DNA of 44,963 nt, taken from Verrucomicrobiota bacterium. GTDB taxonomy: Bacteria; Verrucomicrobiota; Verrucomicrobiia; Limisphaerales; JAFGQR01. A program made the position numbers and the translations under genes. The stretch is taken from NCBI GenBank assembly GCA_016935555.1, contig JAFGQR010000143.1:1-44963 (forward strand), read 5' to 3'. The number at the start of each line of letters is the position of its first letter. Within the stretch, counting starts at the first letter, position 1. The notes below the pieces were generated by a model. That model was given only the letters and a program-made list of their open reading frames with translations, was not told where the DNA came from and made no database searches. Positions 15,682-24,803 of this stretch are shown piece after piece.

Positions 15682-16829
15682 TCCCCTGGTTGGCCCAGTG
15701 GATTCTGGAGGCGACCAAGGCGACGGCTTGGGCGGATGATTTGTCGTTCCTGCGGTTGTTCCGCTACATCACCTTTCGCAGCGCCGCTGCGGCCGTGACC
15801 GCCCTGTTGCTCTCCTGGTGGCTGGGACCCGCCGTGATCGCCTGGCTGCGACGGCTCCGGTTCGGACAGGACTATGCGGATCGGGCCGAGGAAACCGGCA
15901 TCTTCACCCGGGCCGGCACCAAGCGCGGTACACCCACCATGGGAGGCATCCTGATCGTCGGAGTGATGGATCTCACCGCCCTGCTCTGGACGCAATGGAA
16001 CGTCCTGGTCCTGCTGACCCTGTTGTCGGTGGTCGTGCTCAGCGGCCTGGGCTTTTACGACGACTGGGCAAAGATCACCCGGCAAAGCAGCGCCGGCGTC
16101 ACGGAGCGGATCAAGCTGGCGGTGCAATTCGCCATGGCGGGCTTCATCGCCCTCTATCTCTGGCGCGTGCCCGCCACGCGCCATCTCATCAGCGAAATCA
16201 TCGTCCCCTTCTACAAGCACCCGGTCGCAGCGGGATCGCTGGGGGCGGCGATCGGGCTGGGGCTGACGGTGCTGACGATTGTCGGGAGTTCGAACGCGGT
16301 GAATTTGACGGACGGCCTGGACGGGCTGGCGATCGGCTGCACGCTGATCGTGTTGTTTGTGTTTGTGGTGCTGACCTACGTGGCCGGCAACGCGATCATG
16401 GCCGAGTACCTGAACGTGCCCCACGTGGCGGGCGCCGGCGAACTGTCGGTCTTTTGCGCGGCGATGATCGGCGCCGGCCTGGGGTTTCTGTGGTTCAACT
16501 GTCATCCGGCGCAGGTGTTCATGGGCGACACGGGTTCGCTGGCCTTGGGAGGCGCGCTGGGGATCATTGCGGTGCTGATCCATCAGCCCCTCGTCCTGGT
16601 CATTGCAGGGGGCGTGTTTGTGGCCGAGGCCCTCTCGGTCCTCCTGCAGCGCGGCTACTACAAATGGACCCGCCACCGCTACGGCGAGGGCCGCCGGATT
16701 TTCCTCATGGCGCCGCTCCACCACCATTTTGAAAGCAAAGGCTGGAAGGAATCCCAGGTCGTCACCCGGTTCTACATTCTGGGAATCCTGTGCGGGGTCA
16801 TCGCCCTGAGCACCCTGAAGATCCGCTAG
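15678..16829 (+). CDS. mraY: Phospho-MurNAc-pentapeptide translocase MraY
   Basis: A 383-residue integral membrane enzyme that moves phospho-MurNAc-pentapeptide to undecaprenyl phosphate (lipid I). About ten hydrophobic helices are visible. Signature blocks are KRGTPTMGGILIVGVMDLT, FYDDWAKITRQSSAGVTERI with the two catalytic aspartates, NAVNLTDGLDGLAIGCTLI, MGDTGSLALGGALG, and APLHHHFESKGWKESQVVTR. The ATG at 15678 overlaps the murF stop; the frame is open far upstream but antisense-like there. In most dcw clusters murD comes next; here a 426-bp gap and a LysM gene follow. Confidence 0.97.
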   Translation: MIPWLAQWILEATKATAWADDLSFLRLFRYITFRSAAAAVTALLLSWWLGPAVIAWLRRLRFGQDYADRAEETGIFTRAGTKRGTPTMGGILIVGVMDLTALLWTQWNVLVLLTLLSVVVLSGLGFYDDWAKITRQSSAGVTERIKLAVQFAMAGFIALYLWRVPATRHLISEIIVPFYKHPVAAGSLGAAIGLGLTVLTIVGSSNAVNLTDGLDGLAIGCTLIVLFVFVVLTYVAGNAIMAEYLNVPHVAGAGELSVFCAAMIGAGLGFLWFNCHPAQVFMGDTGSLALGGALGIIAVLIHQPLVLVIAGGVFVAEALSVLLQRGYYKWTRHRYGEGRRIFLMAPLHHHFESKGWKESQVVTRFYILGILCGVIALSTLKIR

Positions 16830-17255
16830 AAAGCCGCTGGCTCGGACCGCTCACGACGCCCGGGAACCCCTCGCCGGCACAGGCTTGACCGACGGGAACG
16901 GCCGATGGGAACCAAGACGCGGCGCACGCCTGCGGTTGCGACTGTGGGCGATGGGGATTAGAGTGTGGCCTGGGCTCGTGCGCCAGCCGCAGACCGATCG
17001 ATCCATCGGCTGCCCCTGGCTCGCATCGTGCTTGAATTGAAAAGGTTTGACGTGAGCCGGACACGGGTATGAGATGAACGCGAAGCGAAACGAACTGGCT
17101 TCACCAAGCTCTAAACCGTTGTTTGCTGCCGCCCCCATGTATTGGGAACCGGAAATGTGTGATGTTTTGCCGCCCGGGGCATTCCAACATGCCCGGGCGG
17201 GCGCTTTAACCGCAACCTGCTGACCGAACACTGTCGCCACCGGCTCTAGCCTCCC
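16830..17255. other. 426-bp intergenic gap at the usual murD position
   Basis: No frame looks like MurD or any other gene. A possible TTGACG (17047-17052) with TATGAG 15 bp later is too closely spaced for confidence. The clear feature is the GC-rich hairpin at 17170-17200. The gap probably ends the mraZ-mraY transcript and starts that of the LysM gene. Confidence 0.55.
17170..17200 (+). terminator. Strong GC hairpin after mraY
   Basis: CCGCCCGGGGCAT is followed by TCCAAC and ATGCCCGGGCGG: a 12-bp stem with one bulged G and a 6-base loop. The tail is GCGCTTTAAC, so there is no real T-tract. It may be a terminator, a processing site or a regulatory hairpin in the LysM leader. Confidence 0.45.
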
Positions 17256-18062
17256 ATGAATACTCCCAACCCGCTTCACCCCCAAGGCGCCTTCCCCGAT
17301 GCCCGCACCGGATCGCACGTCCGCATCGCCGTGTTCACCATCCTCGCCATCCACGTCGTCCTGCTCGGCGCCCTCCTGCTCCAGGGCTGCAAAAAGTCGC
17401 CCCCCGAGGCGGCTTCGGGCACCGAGGGCACCGCCCCTCTCCCGGCCTTCGTGCCCACGACGAATACTGTCGTGCCGCCGCCCGACATCGCACCGTTCGT
17501 CCCGCCTCCGGAGGTGGCCCGCATCGAACCGCCGCCGTCCGCTCCCTCCCCCGCTCCCGCCCCGCCGGACGAGCCAACCAAGGTCGAGCCTCCCCCGCTG
17601 GCCCCGCCCGCAGAACCGGCCAAGATCGAGCCCGCTCCGCCCGCCGTGGCCTCGCCTCCGGCCGGCCCGGCTCGCGAGCACATCGTGGTCAAGGGGGATT
17701 CGTTTTATGCTCTGGCCAAGCAATACCATGTGACGTCGAAAGCCATTGCCGAAGCCAATCCCGGCGTCGACCCCCGCCGGTTGAAGATCGACACGACGCT
17801 GATCATCCCCCCGCCCGTCGAACCGCCGGCACCCAAAGCGGCTGACCGCGTTGGCGCGGACGGCGCCAGGGTGTACAAGGTGAAGTCCGGCGACAACCTG
17901 ACCACGATCGCCCGCAGATTCGGCACCGATGTCAAGACGTTGCGCCGCGAAAACAACCTGAGAACCGACCGGCTCCTGGTCGACCAGGAACTCAAGATCC
18001 CCGCCAGCGCCAAGTCGCCCCCCAAGACGGACGCATCGGCCACGGCCAAGGCGCCCAAATAG
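17256..18062 (+). CDS. Envelope protein with two LysM domains
   Basis: A 268-residue exported peptidoglycan-binding protein. A 22-residue N-tail leads into a hydrophobic helix (about 23-42) ending LLQGC at Cys45, which could be a lipobox (Leu-Gln-Gly-Cys, atypical Gln) or just a membrane anchor. Residues 45-140 are an extended Pro/Ala/Glu linker long enough to cross the periplasm. Two LysM domains follow: about 142-187 (HIVVKGDSFYALAKQYHVTS) and 205-250 (VYKVKSGDNLTTIARRFGTD). It sits exactly where murD is expected, between mraY and ftsW, so a role in septal wall binding or hydrolase guidance is a reasonable inference. No catalytic domain is present. Confidence 0.85.
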   Translation: MNTPNPLHPQGAFPDARTGSHVRIAVFTILAIHVVLLGALLLQGCKKSPPEAASGTEGTAPLPAFVPTTNTVVPPPDIAPFVPPPEVARIEPPPSAPSPAPAPPDEPTKVEPPPLAPPAEPAKIEPAPPAVASPPAGPAREHIVVKGDSFYALAKQYHVTSKAIAEANPGVDPRRLKIDTTLIIPPPVEPPAPKAADRVGADGARVYKVKSGDNLTTIARRFGTDVKTLRRENNLRTDRLLVDQELKIPASAKSPPKTDASATAKAPK

Positions 18063-18220
18063 CCCGCGCCGCCGCGCACACCGGCGCCGGGCTGGCCTGG
18101 CCCCGCCGCGACATGCGCCCCGGCCGCGCCGATCGCCCCGGCCGCGGGCGGCCCTGCCCAAGCACGGAACGTCAGACGCACGCGGCGGAGCGCGTGCGCC
18201 CTTCAAACTTTGGCGGATTT

Positions 18221-19354
18221 ATGAAGATTGCCACCTTGATTCTGCTGACGTGTGTTGCCGGGCTGCTGGCAACGGGATTTGTGATGTTGTTCAGCGCGAG
18301 CACGGGCGAGACCAAGCTGAACTACTGGCTGATGCAGCCGGTCTGGGGCGCGCTGGGGATTGTCGGTTTATGGACGCTGGCCTGGGCAGGCGACTACACG
18401 TGGCTCAAGAAGGTGTGGTGGCTGGTACTGGCCGCCACGCTCGTGCTGCTGATCCTCGTGCTGGTGCCCGGCATCGGCAAGGTCGCCAACGGCGCGCGCC
18501 GGTGGTTTGCGTTTGGGGGATTGCGGGTGCAGCCGACGGAACTGGCGAAGATGGGGGTGATCATCGTGCTGGCGTGGTATGGCGAGCGGCATGCCCGGAG
18601 CATGCGCAGCTTGCTGTGGGGCTGGCTGGTGCCGGGCTCGATGCTCGGCGCGGTGGTCGTTTTGGTGTTTCTCGAGCCTGACTGGGGCACGGCGGCGCTG
18701 ATCGGTGCCGTCGGCGTGATCCTCCTTTACCTGGCCGGCGCCCGGATCGTGCCCCTGACACTGTCCGTCATCGGCGCGGCATCGGCGATGGCCGTGCTGC
18801 TTGCGCACGACCCGGTGCGCCTGAAGCGCTGGCTGGCGTTTTTGCATCTGGAGCGGTATCGCGACACCTTCGGCTTCCAGACCTACCAGTCCGTCACCGC
18901 CATCGGGTCGGGAGGCTGGCTGGGCAAAGGACTGTGCGATGGACGGCAGAAGTTCGGTTTTGTGCCCGAGCTGCACACGGATTTCATCTTTTCGCTGATC
19001 GGCGAGGAACTGGGCCACGTGGGCGCGATGGCTGTGCTCCTGGCGTTTCTCGCCATTCTGTTCAGCGGCTTGCATATCGCCCGGCATGCCCGGGATGCGT
19101 TCGGCCGGCTGCTGGCCAGCGGGATCACCTTCCTCATTGCCATGCAGGCCGCGATCAATATTGGCGTGGTCACCAGCGCCCTGCCCAACAAGGGCCTCGG
19201 ATTGCCCTTCATCAGCTACGGCGGCTCCAACCTCGTCATCCTGCTCGCCGGCGTCGGCCTGCTGTGGAACGTCGCCCGCCACGGCACGCAAACCGACAAC
19301 GTCTTCCGGGCCGGCGTGGTGGCCCTGCCCAACGCCGAACTCGAACCGGCCTGA
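18221..19354 (+). CDS. ftsW: Septal peptidoglycan polymerase FtsW (SEDS family)
   Basis: A 377-residue multi-spanning SEDS glycosyltransferase polymerising lipid II at the septum with FtsI. Family blocks are GARRWFAFGGLRVQPTELAK, EPDWGTAALIGAVGVILLY, a large periplasmic loop around YQSVTAIGSGGWLGKGL and TDFIFSLIGEELGHVGAM, and the C-terminal LGLPFISYGGSNLVILL. The ATG at 18221 starts directly with the first helix; earlier in-frame codons lie in a GC-rich spacer that codes Arg/Pro-rich sequence. Its stop overlaps the murG start as TGATG. Confidence 0.95.
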   Translation: MKIATLILLTCVAGLLATGFVMLFSASTGETKLNYWLMQPVWGALGIVGLWTLAWAGDYTWLKKVWWLVLAATLVLLILVLVPGIGKVANGARRWFAFGGLRVQPTELAKMGVIIVLAWYGERHARSMRSLLWGWLVPGSMLGAVVVLVFLEPDWGTAALIGAVGVILLYLAGARIVPLTLSVIGAASAMAVLLAHDPVRLKRWLAFLHLERYRDTFGFQTYQSVTAIGSGGWLGKGLCDGRQKFGFVPELHTDFIFSLIGEELGHVGAMAVLLAFLAILFSGLHIARHARDAFGRLLASGITFLIAMQAAINIGVVTSALPNKGLGLPFISYGGSNLVILLAGVGLLWNVARHGTQTDNVFRAGVVALPNAELEPA

Positions 19355-20628
19355 TGCCCGCCGCTTCACCCCAGCCAAACATCGTCATCGCCTGTGGCGG
19401 CACCGGGGGCCACCTCTTCCCCGGCCTGGCCGTGGCCGATGCCCTGCGGCAGCGGGGCTGCGACGTGCTCTTGCTGGTCTCCCCCAAGGAAGTCGACCAG
19501 CTCGCCATCCAAAACCTCCCCGCATGGCCCGTCGCCACTCTCCCCGCCGTCGCCCTCACCCGCGGCCGGCTGTGGCGGTTCCTGGGCGGTTTTGTCCGGT
19601 CCTACGCGGCCGCGCGGCGGCTGTTTCGCGACCGGCGGCCGCACGCCGTGCTCGGCATGGGCGGGTTCACCAGCGCCCCGCCGGTGCTGGCCGGCCGGGC
19701 CTGCGGCGCCGCGGCGTTTCTTCACGAATCGAACAGCGTGCCCGGCCGCGCGAACCGGTGGCTGGCCCGCTGGGTGCACCAGGCGTATGTGGGGTTCCCC
19801 CAAGCCGCCGCCCGTTTGCGCGGCACGACGGTCGTGTCCACCGGCACGCCGGTCCGCCCCCAGTTCACACGCCTGGACGCCGCCACCAGCCGTGAGGCCC
19901 TGGGCCTGGACCCGCACCGCCCCGTGCTGCTCGTCACCGGCGGCAGCCAGGGTGCCCACGCCATCAACCAACTGCTCATCGACGCCGCCCCCCAACTCGC
20001 CCATGAGACCCCGGAGTTGCAGGTGTTGCACCTCGCCGGAACGCAGGATGCAGACGCCGTCCGCGATGCCTATGCCCGGCACGCCCTCACCGCCCAGGTC
20101 CACGGCTTCCTCCCCGACATGCCACACGCCCTCGGCGCCGCCACGCTCGCCGTCAGCCGCGCCGGAGCTTCGTCGCTCGCCGAACTGGCCGCCGCCCGGC
20201 TGCCGGTGCTCCTGATTCCCTACCCGTCCGCCGCCGACGACCACCAGTATTCCAATGCCAGGGCTCTCGCCGAGACCGGCGCGGCGCTGCTGCGCACCCA
20301 GGCCGAACTCACTCCCCGCAGCCTGGCCGTCGCCGTGATCGGCTTGCTGCGCGACCCCGCCCGCCGCCAAACCATGCAAGACGCCCTCGCCCACTGGGAA
20401 TCCCCACGCGCCGCCCAGACCGTCGCCGAAACCATGTTGGCGCACCTGCGATCCCTCGGACGACTCCCCGCCCCGTGTCCCACCCCGGCCGGGAACTCCC
20501 GGGCAGCCGGGCAGGTGCGTCCGCCATCCTCCCGAACCGCGGATCCTCCCGAGCGCCGGGGCATGGATCAGCCCGGGGAACCGACGAGCGCCCCTGGCAA
20601 TCCGGCCGCACCGGCGCAAGCGGGCTGA
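19354..20628 (+). CDS. murG: Lipid II synthase MurG with C-terminal extension
   Basis: A 424-residue glycosyltransferase adding GlcNAc to lipid I at the inner membrane face. N-terminal glycine-rich loop: IACGGTGGHLFPGLAVADAL. Further motifs are GMGGFTSAPPVLAG, HESNSVPGRANRWLARWV, VTGGSQGAHAINQLL, and the donor-binding SRAGASSLAELAAARLPVLL with IPYPSAADDHQYSNARAL. Homology ends near residue 370. The last ~55 residues are Pro/Ala/Arg-rich and disordered-looking, an extra tail compared with the usual ~355-360 residues. murB follows after four bases; the murC gene normally between them is absent. Confidence 0.95.
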   Translation: MPAASPQPNIVIACGGTGGHLFPGLAVADALRQRGCDVLLLVSPKEVDQLAIQNLPAWPVATLPAVALTRGRLWRFLGGFVRSYAAARRLFRDRRPHAVLGMGGFTSAPPVLAGRACGAAAFLHESNSVPGRANRWLARWVHQAYVGFPQAAARLRGTTVVSTGTPVRPQFTRLDAATSREALGLDPHRPVLLVTGGSQGAHAINQLLIDAAPQLAHETPELQVLHLAGTQDADAVRDAYARHALTAQVHGFLPDMPHALGAATLAVSRAGASSLAELAAARLPVLLIPYPSAADDHQYSNARALAETGAALLRTQAELTPRSLAVAVIGLLRDPARRQTMQDALAHWESPRAAQTVAETMLAHLRSLGRLPAPCPTPAGNSRAAGQVRPPSSRTADPPERRGMDQPGEPTSAPGNPAAPAQAG

Positions 20629-20632
20629 CAAC

Positions 20633-21550
20633 GTGGCCATCGACCCCCCGTTCCTGGCGGCGTTGACCCGTGCGGTTTCCCCCGCCGCCCTCGTGCGCCG
20701 CGATGAACCGCTCGCCGCGCGCACCACCATCCGCATCGGCGGCCCGGCCGACTGCTATTTCGAACCCGCCTCCGAGTCCGATCTGGCCCGGGGGCTGGCG
20801 CTGGCCGCGCGGCACGGGGTGCCGGTGACCCTGATGGGACGCGGTTCGAACCTGCTGATTCGGGACGGCGGCATTCGGGGTCTGGTGATTTGCCTGGCCC
20901 ATCCCGAGTTCAGCCGTGTCGAGGTGCTCGCCGGCCGGCTGCACGCCGGCGCCGGGGCGCGGCTCAAGACCCTGGTCGCCGCCGCGCGCCGCCACCGGCT
21001 GACGGGCCTGGAGTTTCTCGAGGGCATTCCGGGGAGCCTCGGCGGGGCCTTGCGCATGAATGCCGGGGCGATGGGCTTGTGGATCTTCCAGGCGGTCGAG
21101 CGCCTCCGCATCATGGACCGCACGGGAACGGTCAGCGAACGCGCCGGCAGCGAGGTGCCGACCGAGTATCGCGCTTGCCCCCTGCTCCGGGAACATGTCG
21201 CCCTCGGCGCGGTCCTCAAAGGCGCGCCCGCCGCCGCGGAAACCATCGCCGACCAGATGACACGGTTCAGCCGCAAACGCCGGGAATCGCAACCGGCGGC
21301 GCCCAGCGCCGGCTGCGTGTTCAAGAACCCCCCCGCCATCGCCGCAGGCCGGCTGATCGAGGAATTGGGGTTGAAAGGCCACCGCGTCGGAGGGGCGATG
21401 GTTTCCGACGTGCACGGCAATTTCATCGTGAACGCCGGCAACGCCACTGCGCGCGACGTGCTGGCGCTCATCGCCCTGGTCCAACACGCCGCCAAAAGCC
21501 GCCGCGATATCCACCTCGAACCCGAGGTGCAGATCGTGGGCGAAGACTGA
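20633..21550 (+). CDS. murB: UDP-N-acetylenolpyruvoylglucosamine reductase MurB
   Basis: A 305-residue FAD enzyme reducing enolpyruvyl-UDP-GlcNAc to UDP-MurNAc. It shows the FAD-binding segments TTIRIGGPADCYFEP, GRGSNLLIRDGG and EFLEGIPGSLGGALRMNAGA, the EYRACPL block, and the catalytic loop SAGCVFKNP. In that loop Cys stands where E. coli-type MurB has the proton-donating Ser; this variant is seen in other MurB groups, so activity is expected. The C-terminal GNFIVNAGNATARDVLALI and final EPEVQIVGE are normal. It starts at GTG four bases after murG. Confidence 0.94.
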   Translation: MAIDPPFLAALTRAVSPAALVRRDEPLAARTTIRIGGPADCYFEPASESDLARGLALAARHGVPVTLMGRGSNLLIRDGGIRGLVICLAHPEFSRVEVLAGRLHAGAGARLKTLVAAARRHRLTGLEFLEGIPGSLGGALRMNAGAMGLWIFQAVERLRIMDRTGTVSERAGSEVPTEYRACPLLREHVALGAVLKGAPAAAETIADQMTRFSRKRRESQPAAPSAGCVFKNPPAIAAGRLIEELGLKGHRVGGAMVSDVHGNFIVNAGNATARDVLALIALVQHAAKSRRDIHLEPEVQIVGED

Positions 21551-21611
21551 GGACGCCGCCGCGTCCGGCCAAGCGCCTCCCGGCGGTCGCAAGCCACAGG
21601 CTGAGTCCCCT

Positions 21612-22553
21612 GTGAACAGAATCCCCAACGCCAGCCCCTCCGTGGTCCCGTTGCACATCACCGTCATGCACGGTGGCCCCTCGGCGGAACGCGAGGTGTC
21701 TCTGCGCTCGGGGGCCGCGGTGGCCGCGGCGTTGCGCACCCTTGGCCACCGGGTCGATGAGCTCGATCCGCAGACGCCCCACTGGACCCTGCCCGCCGGG
21801 ACGGCCGTCGTGTTTCTGGCGCTGCACGGCACCTACGGCGAAGATGGCACGGTGCAAGCCCAACTCGAACACCTCGGCATCCCCTACACCGGCTGCGGCC
21901 CCGAAACCAGCCGAATCGCCTTTGACAAGGTGCTCACCAAACAACGCTGCGCCGCCGCCGGGGTGCCGACGGCCCGCTACCGGGTCGTCACCCGCCCCGA
22001 CGCCCCCTGGCCGCCCGGCTGGGAACCGCCGGTGGTGCTCAAGCCGGTGCGCCAGGGGTCCAGCGTCGGCCTCGAATTCGTCGAGCGGTCCGATGACTGG
22101 TCGGCGGCCCTCAGGCGGGTCCTGCGTCATGACCGGGAAGTGCTGGTTGAGGAAAGGATCCCCGGTCGCGAATTGACGGTGGGCATCCTGGCTGGCCGGC
22201 CGCTCCCGCTGGTCGAGGTCCGGCCCAGGCAAGGCGCTTACGACTACGCCCACAAATACACCGCCGGCGCCACCGAATACCTTTGCCCCGCCCCGCTCGA
22301 TGACGCCACCACCGCGCGCGCCCAGCAGGCTGCCCTGACCGCCTTCCGCGCCGTCGGCGGCGGCGATTATTGCCGCGTCGATGTGATGCTGCGCGCCGAT
22401 GGCCAGCCGGTCGTTCTCGAGATCAACACCCTGCCCGGCATGACCGAAACCAGCCTGCTGCCCAAAGCCGCCGCCGCGCTCGGGTTGAGTTACGCCCGGC
22501 TCTGCCAGCACATGGTCGAGCTGGCTCTCCAAAGAGCCAAACGCGGCATCTGA
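21612..22553 (+). CDS. ddl: D-alanine--D-alanine ligase
   Basis: A 313-residue ATP-grasp enzyme making D-Ala-D-Ala for MurF. Motifs: HITVMHGGPSAEREVSLRSG at the start, FLALHGTYGEDGTVQAQLE, GCGPETSRIAFDKVLTKQR, VVLKPVRQGSSVGLEFVE, the TVGILAGRPLPLVEVRP strand, YDYAHKYTAGATEYLCPA loop, and the metal-binding VVLEINTLPGMTETSLLPKA. Length is normal. The chosen start is GTG at 21612, 61 bases after murB; the spacer has no gene. murB-ddl-ftsQ order is that of standard dcw clusters without murC. Confidence 0.95.
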   Translation: MNRIPNASPSVVPLHITVMHGGPSAEREVSLRSGAAVAAALRTLGHRVDELDPQTPHWTLPAGTAVVFLALHGTYGEDGTVQAQLEHLGIPYTGCGPETSRIAFDKVLTKQRCAAAGVPTARYRVVTRPDAPWPPGWEPPVVLKPVRQGSSVGLEFVERSDDWSAALRRVLRHDREVLVEERIPGRELTVGILAGRPLPLVEVRPRQGAYDYAHKYTAGATEYLCPAPLDDATTARAQQAALTAFRAVGGGDYCRVDVMLRADGQPVVLEINTLPGMTETSLLPKAAAALGLSYARLCQHMVELALQRAKRGI

Positions 22554-22562
22554 GGTTCCCCC

Positions 22563-23510
22563 ATGGCCCACTCCAACACCAAGAACCGGCGCTTCGAACG
22601 CAAGCATGTCCTGGAGGTCAAGGTCAGTTCCGCGCGCCGCCGGCAGATCTGGGTGCGGCGCCTGGCCATGCTGCTCACCGCGGCCGGCATCGTCGCCCTG
22701 GGCGCGTTCGTGATCGGGCGCGGAGGCGACTGGCTGTTGGGCAGGCTCATCTATACCAACCCGGCCTTCGCCATCCACACCGTGGAGGTGGAAACGGACG
22801 GGGTGTTGTCGCCGGAGCAGTTGCGGACGTGGGCCGGGGTGCGCCTGCGGTCGAATCTGATGATGCTGGACCTGGGCCGGATCAAGCGCGATCTGGAGCT
22901 GGTGCCGGCGATCGAATCGGTGGCGGTCGAGCGGGTTCTGCCGCACACGCTGCGGCTGCGGGTCACGGAGCGGCGGCCGGTGGCCCAGGTGGCCTTGCCG
23001 AACCATTGGACCGGCAGCCCGGAGCGCCCGACCGTCTACACGGTGGATGCCCGGGGCCATTTCATGTTTCCGATCGAAGCCGCCCAACGGGCGGCCCCGG
23101 CTCCCGCCACCGAGCACCTGCCCGTCCTGGTCGGCATCCCGGTCGCCGACCTGCGCCCGGGCCGGCGAACCGAGCTGACGTCGGTGCACGCGGCGCTGCG
23201 GCTGCTGGAGACGTTTGCCCAGTCGCCCATGGCGGGGCGGGTGCGGTTGCGGAGGCTGGATGTGAGTGTGCCCGGGATGCTGAAGGTGCTGACGGACCAG
23301 GGGAGCCTGATTGTGTTTGGGTTTGAGCATCCCGAAACGCAGCTGCGGCGCTGGGCGGCCGTGCACCAGCACGGGGTGCGGTCGGGCCAGCGGATCGCCT
23401 GGATGGATCTCTCGGTCGCCAACAATGTCCCCGTGCGGTGGCAGGCGCAGCCGCCGGCCACCAACGCGCCCCCCACCGTTGAACGTTCTTCCACCCAAAA
23501 ACATGTTTGA
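22563..23510 (+). CDS. ftsQ: Cell division protein FtsQ/DivIB
   Basis: A 315-residue bitopic protein linking early and late division proteins. A basic cytoplasmic N-terminus of about 37 residues precedes one membrane helix (about 38-58: LAMLLTAAGIVALGAFVIG). A POTRA domain follows (FAIHTVEVETDGVLSPEQLR, LMMLDLGRIKRDLELVPAIE, VERVLPHTLRLRVTERRPVA), then the FtsQ-type beta domain and a C-terminal Pro/Thr tail. The assignment rests on topology, POTRA and position between ddl and ftsA. Its last eight bases overlap the ftsA start. Confidence 0.88.
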   Translation: MAHSNTKNRRFERKHVLEVKVSSARRRQIWVRRLAMLLTAAGIVALGAFVIGRGGDWLLGRLIYTNPAFAIHTVEVETDGVLSPEQLRTWAGVRLRSNLMMLDLGRIKRDLELVPAIESVAVERVLPHTLRLRVTERRPVAQVALPNHWTGSPERPTVYTVDARGHFMFPIEAAQRAAPAPATEHLPVLVGIPVADLRPGRRTELTSVHAALRLLETFAQSPMAGRVRLRRLDVSVPGMLKVLTDQGSLIVFGFEHPETQLRRWAAVHQHGVRSGQRIAWMDLSVANNVPVRWQAQPPATNAPPTVERSSTQKHV

Positions 23511-24723
23511 CTCGGATCCCATCATTGTCGGTCTGGAGATTGGCACCTCCAAGGTGTGCGCCATGGTCGGCGAAGTCGGCTCGAACGGCGCCCTGAACAT
23601 CATCGGCGTCGGCCAGGCCCGCTCGCGGGGCGTGCGCAAGGGCGAGATTGCGGACGCGGCGAAAGCCGTGGAGGATGTGCGCAACGCGATCGTGGATGCG
23701 GAGCAGCAGGCGGACGTGGAAGTGCGCAGCGTCTACCTGGGCGTGACCGGCGGCCACGTCCGCGGCTTCACCAACCGCGGCATGCACCCCGTGGCGTCCG
23801 CCGACCGCGAGATTGCGGCGGAGGACGTCGCCGACGCCATCAAGAACGCCAAGGTCATCAACCTGCCGGCTGAGAACACGCCCCTGCATGCGATCCGCCA
23901 GCATTTTCTCGTGGACGGCCAGCCCGGCGTGATCGACCCGGTCGGCATGCTCGCGGCGCGGCTTGAGGTGGACATGCATGTCGTCCACGGCAACGCCCAC
24001 CGCTTCCAAAACCCCATCCGCCTCATCAAAGGCCTGCCCCTGGACGTCGAAGACATCGCCTTCAACGGCCTCGGCTCGGCCCTGGCCCTCCTCAGCCACG
24101 ACCAGAAACAGATGGGCGCCCTGGTCATCGACATCGGCGGCGGCACCACCGAATACGTCGTCTATTCCGGCGGCATCATCCGCCACACCGGCGTCCTCGC
24201 CGTCGGCGGCGACCATGTCTCCAACGACCTCGCCTACGGCCTGAAAGTGCCCCTCCGCCGCGCCGAGGACCTCAAAATCCAACACGGCTCGGCCCTCACC
24301 TCCGACGCCGACAAGGGCCAGACCCTCCCTCTGACCGGCGAGCCGGGACTCCACACCAAAACCATCAACCTCGAACACCTCCGCCGCATCATGGCGCTGC
24401 GCCTCGAGGAACTCTTCGAAATCATCGCCGCCGAACTCAGCCAGGCCGGCCTCCTCAACTACCTCTGCGCCGGCGTCTTCATCTGCGGCGGCGGCGCCCG
24501 CATTCCCGGCATCGACCAGCTCGCCACCCGCATCTTCGACATGCCCGCCACCCTCGGCCGCGCCTCCTCCGTCAGCGGCCTCAAATCCGCCCTCGACCAG
24601 CCCGAGTTCGCCACCGCCGCCGGCCTCGTCAAATACGGCGCCTCCCAGCACAGAAAACGCGACGGCGACGGCTTCGTCAACGCCATCCGCAAGCGCGTCC
24701 AGATCTTTTTCGGACGCGCCTGA
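23503..24723 (+). CDS. ftsA: Cell division protein FtsA
   Basis: A 406-residue actin-like ATPase tethering FtsZ to the membrane. The phosphate-1 region is IVGLEIGTSKVCAMVGEV, the 1C domain follows (YLGVTGGHVRGFTNRG), phosphate-2 is ALVIDIGGGTTEYVVYSGG, and the adenosine motif is FICGGGARIPGIDQLATRIF. The C-terminus (NAIRKRVQIFFGRA) is a short amphipathic helix, the expected membrane target sequence. The ATG at 23503 lies inside the end of ftsQ; upstream the frame only shadows that gene. ftsZ follows after 80 bases. Confidence 0.96.
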   Translation: MFDSDPIIVGLEIGTSKVCAMVGEVGSNGALNIIGVGQARSRGVRKGEIADAAKAVEDVRNAIVDAEQQADVEVRSVYLGVTGGHVRGFTNRGMHPVASADREIAAEDVADAIKNAKVINLPAENTPLHAIRQHFLVDGQPGVIDPVGMLAARLEVDMHVVHGNAHRFQNPIRLIKGLPLDVEDIAFNGLGSALALLSHDQKQMGALVIDIGGGTTEYVVYSGGIIRHTGVLAVGGDHVSNDLAYGLKVPLRRAEDLKIQHGSALTSDADKGQTLPLTGEPGLHTKTINLEHLRRIMALRLEELFEIIAAELSQAGLLNYLCAGVFICGGGARIPGIDQLATRIFDMPATLGRASSVSGLKSALDQPEFATAAGLVKYGASQHRKRDGDGFVNAIRKRVQIFFGRA

Positions 24724-24803
24724 GGCTTCGCGGCCCGTGACGTTGCACGGCGCCACGCCCCGCCCTCTCACCGCTGCCTCAACCCCCCCGTCTCCCCATC
24801 CCC

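Noticed and set aside
16851-17064. Remnant of murD in the mraY-LysM gap
   Set aside because: No frame shows the Mur ligase P-loop or any MurD block; the frames there are Arg/Ser/Pro-rich noise.
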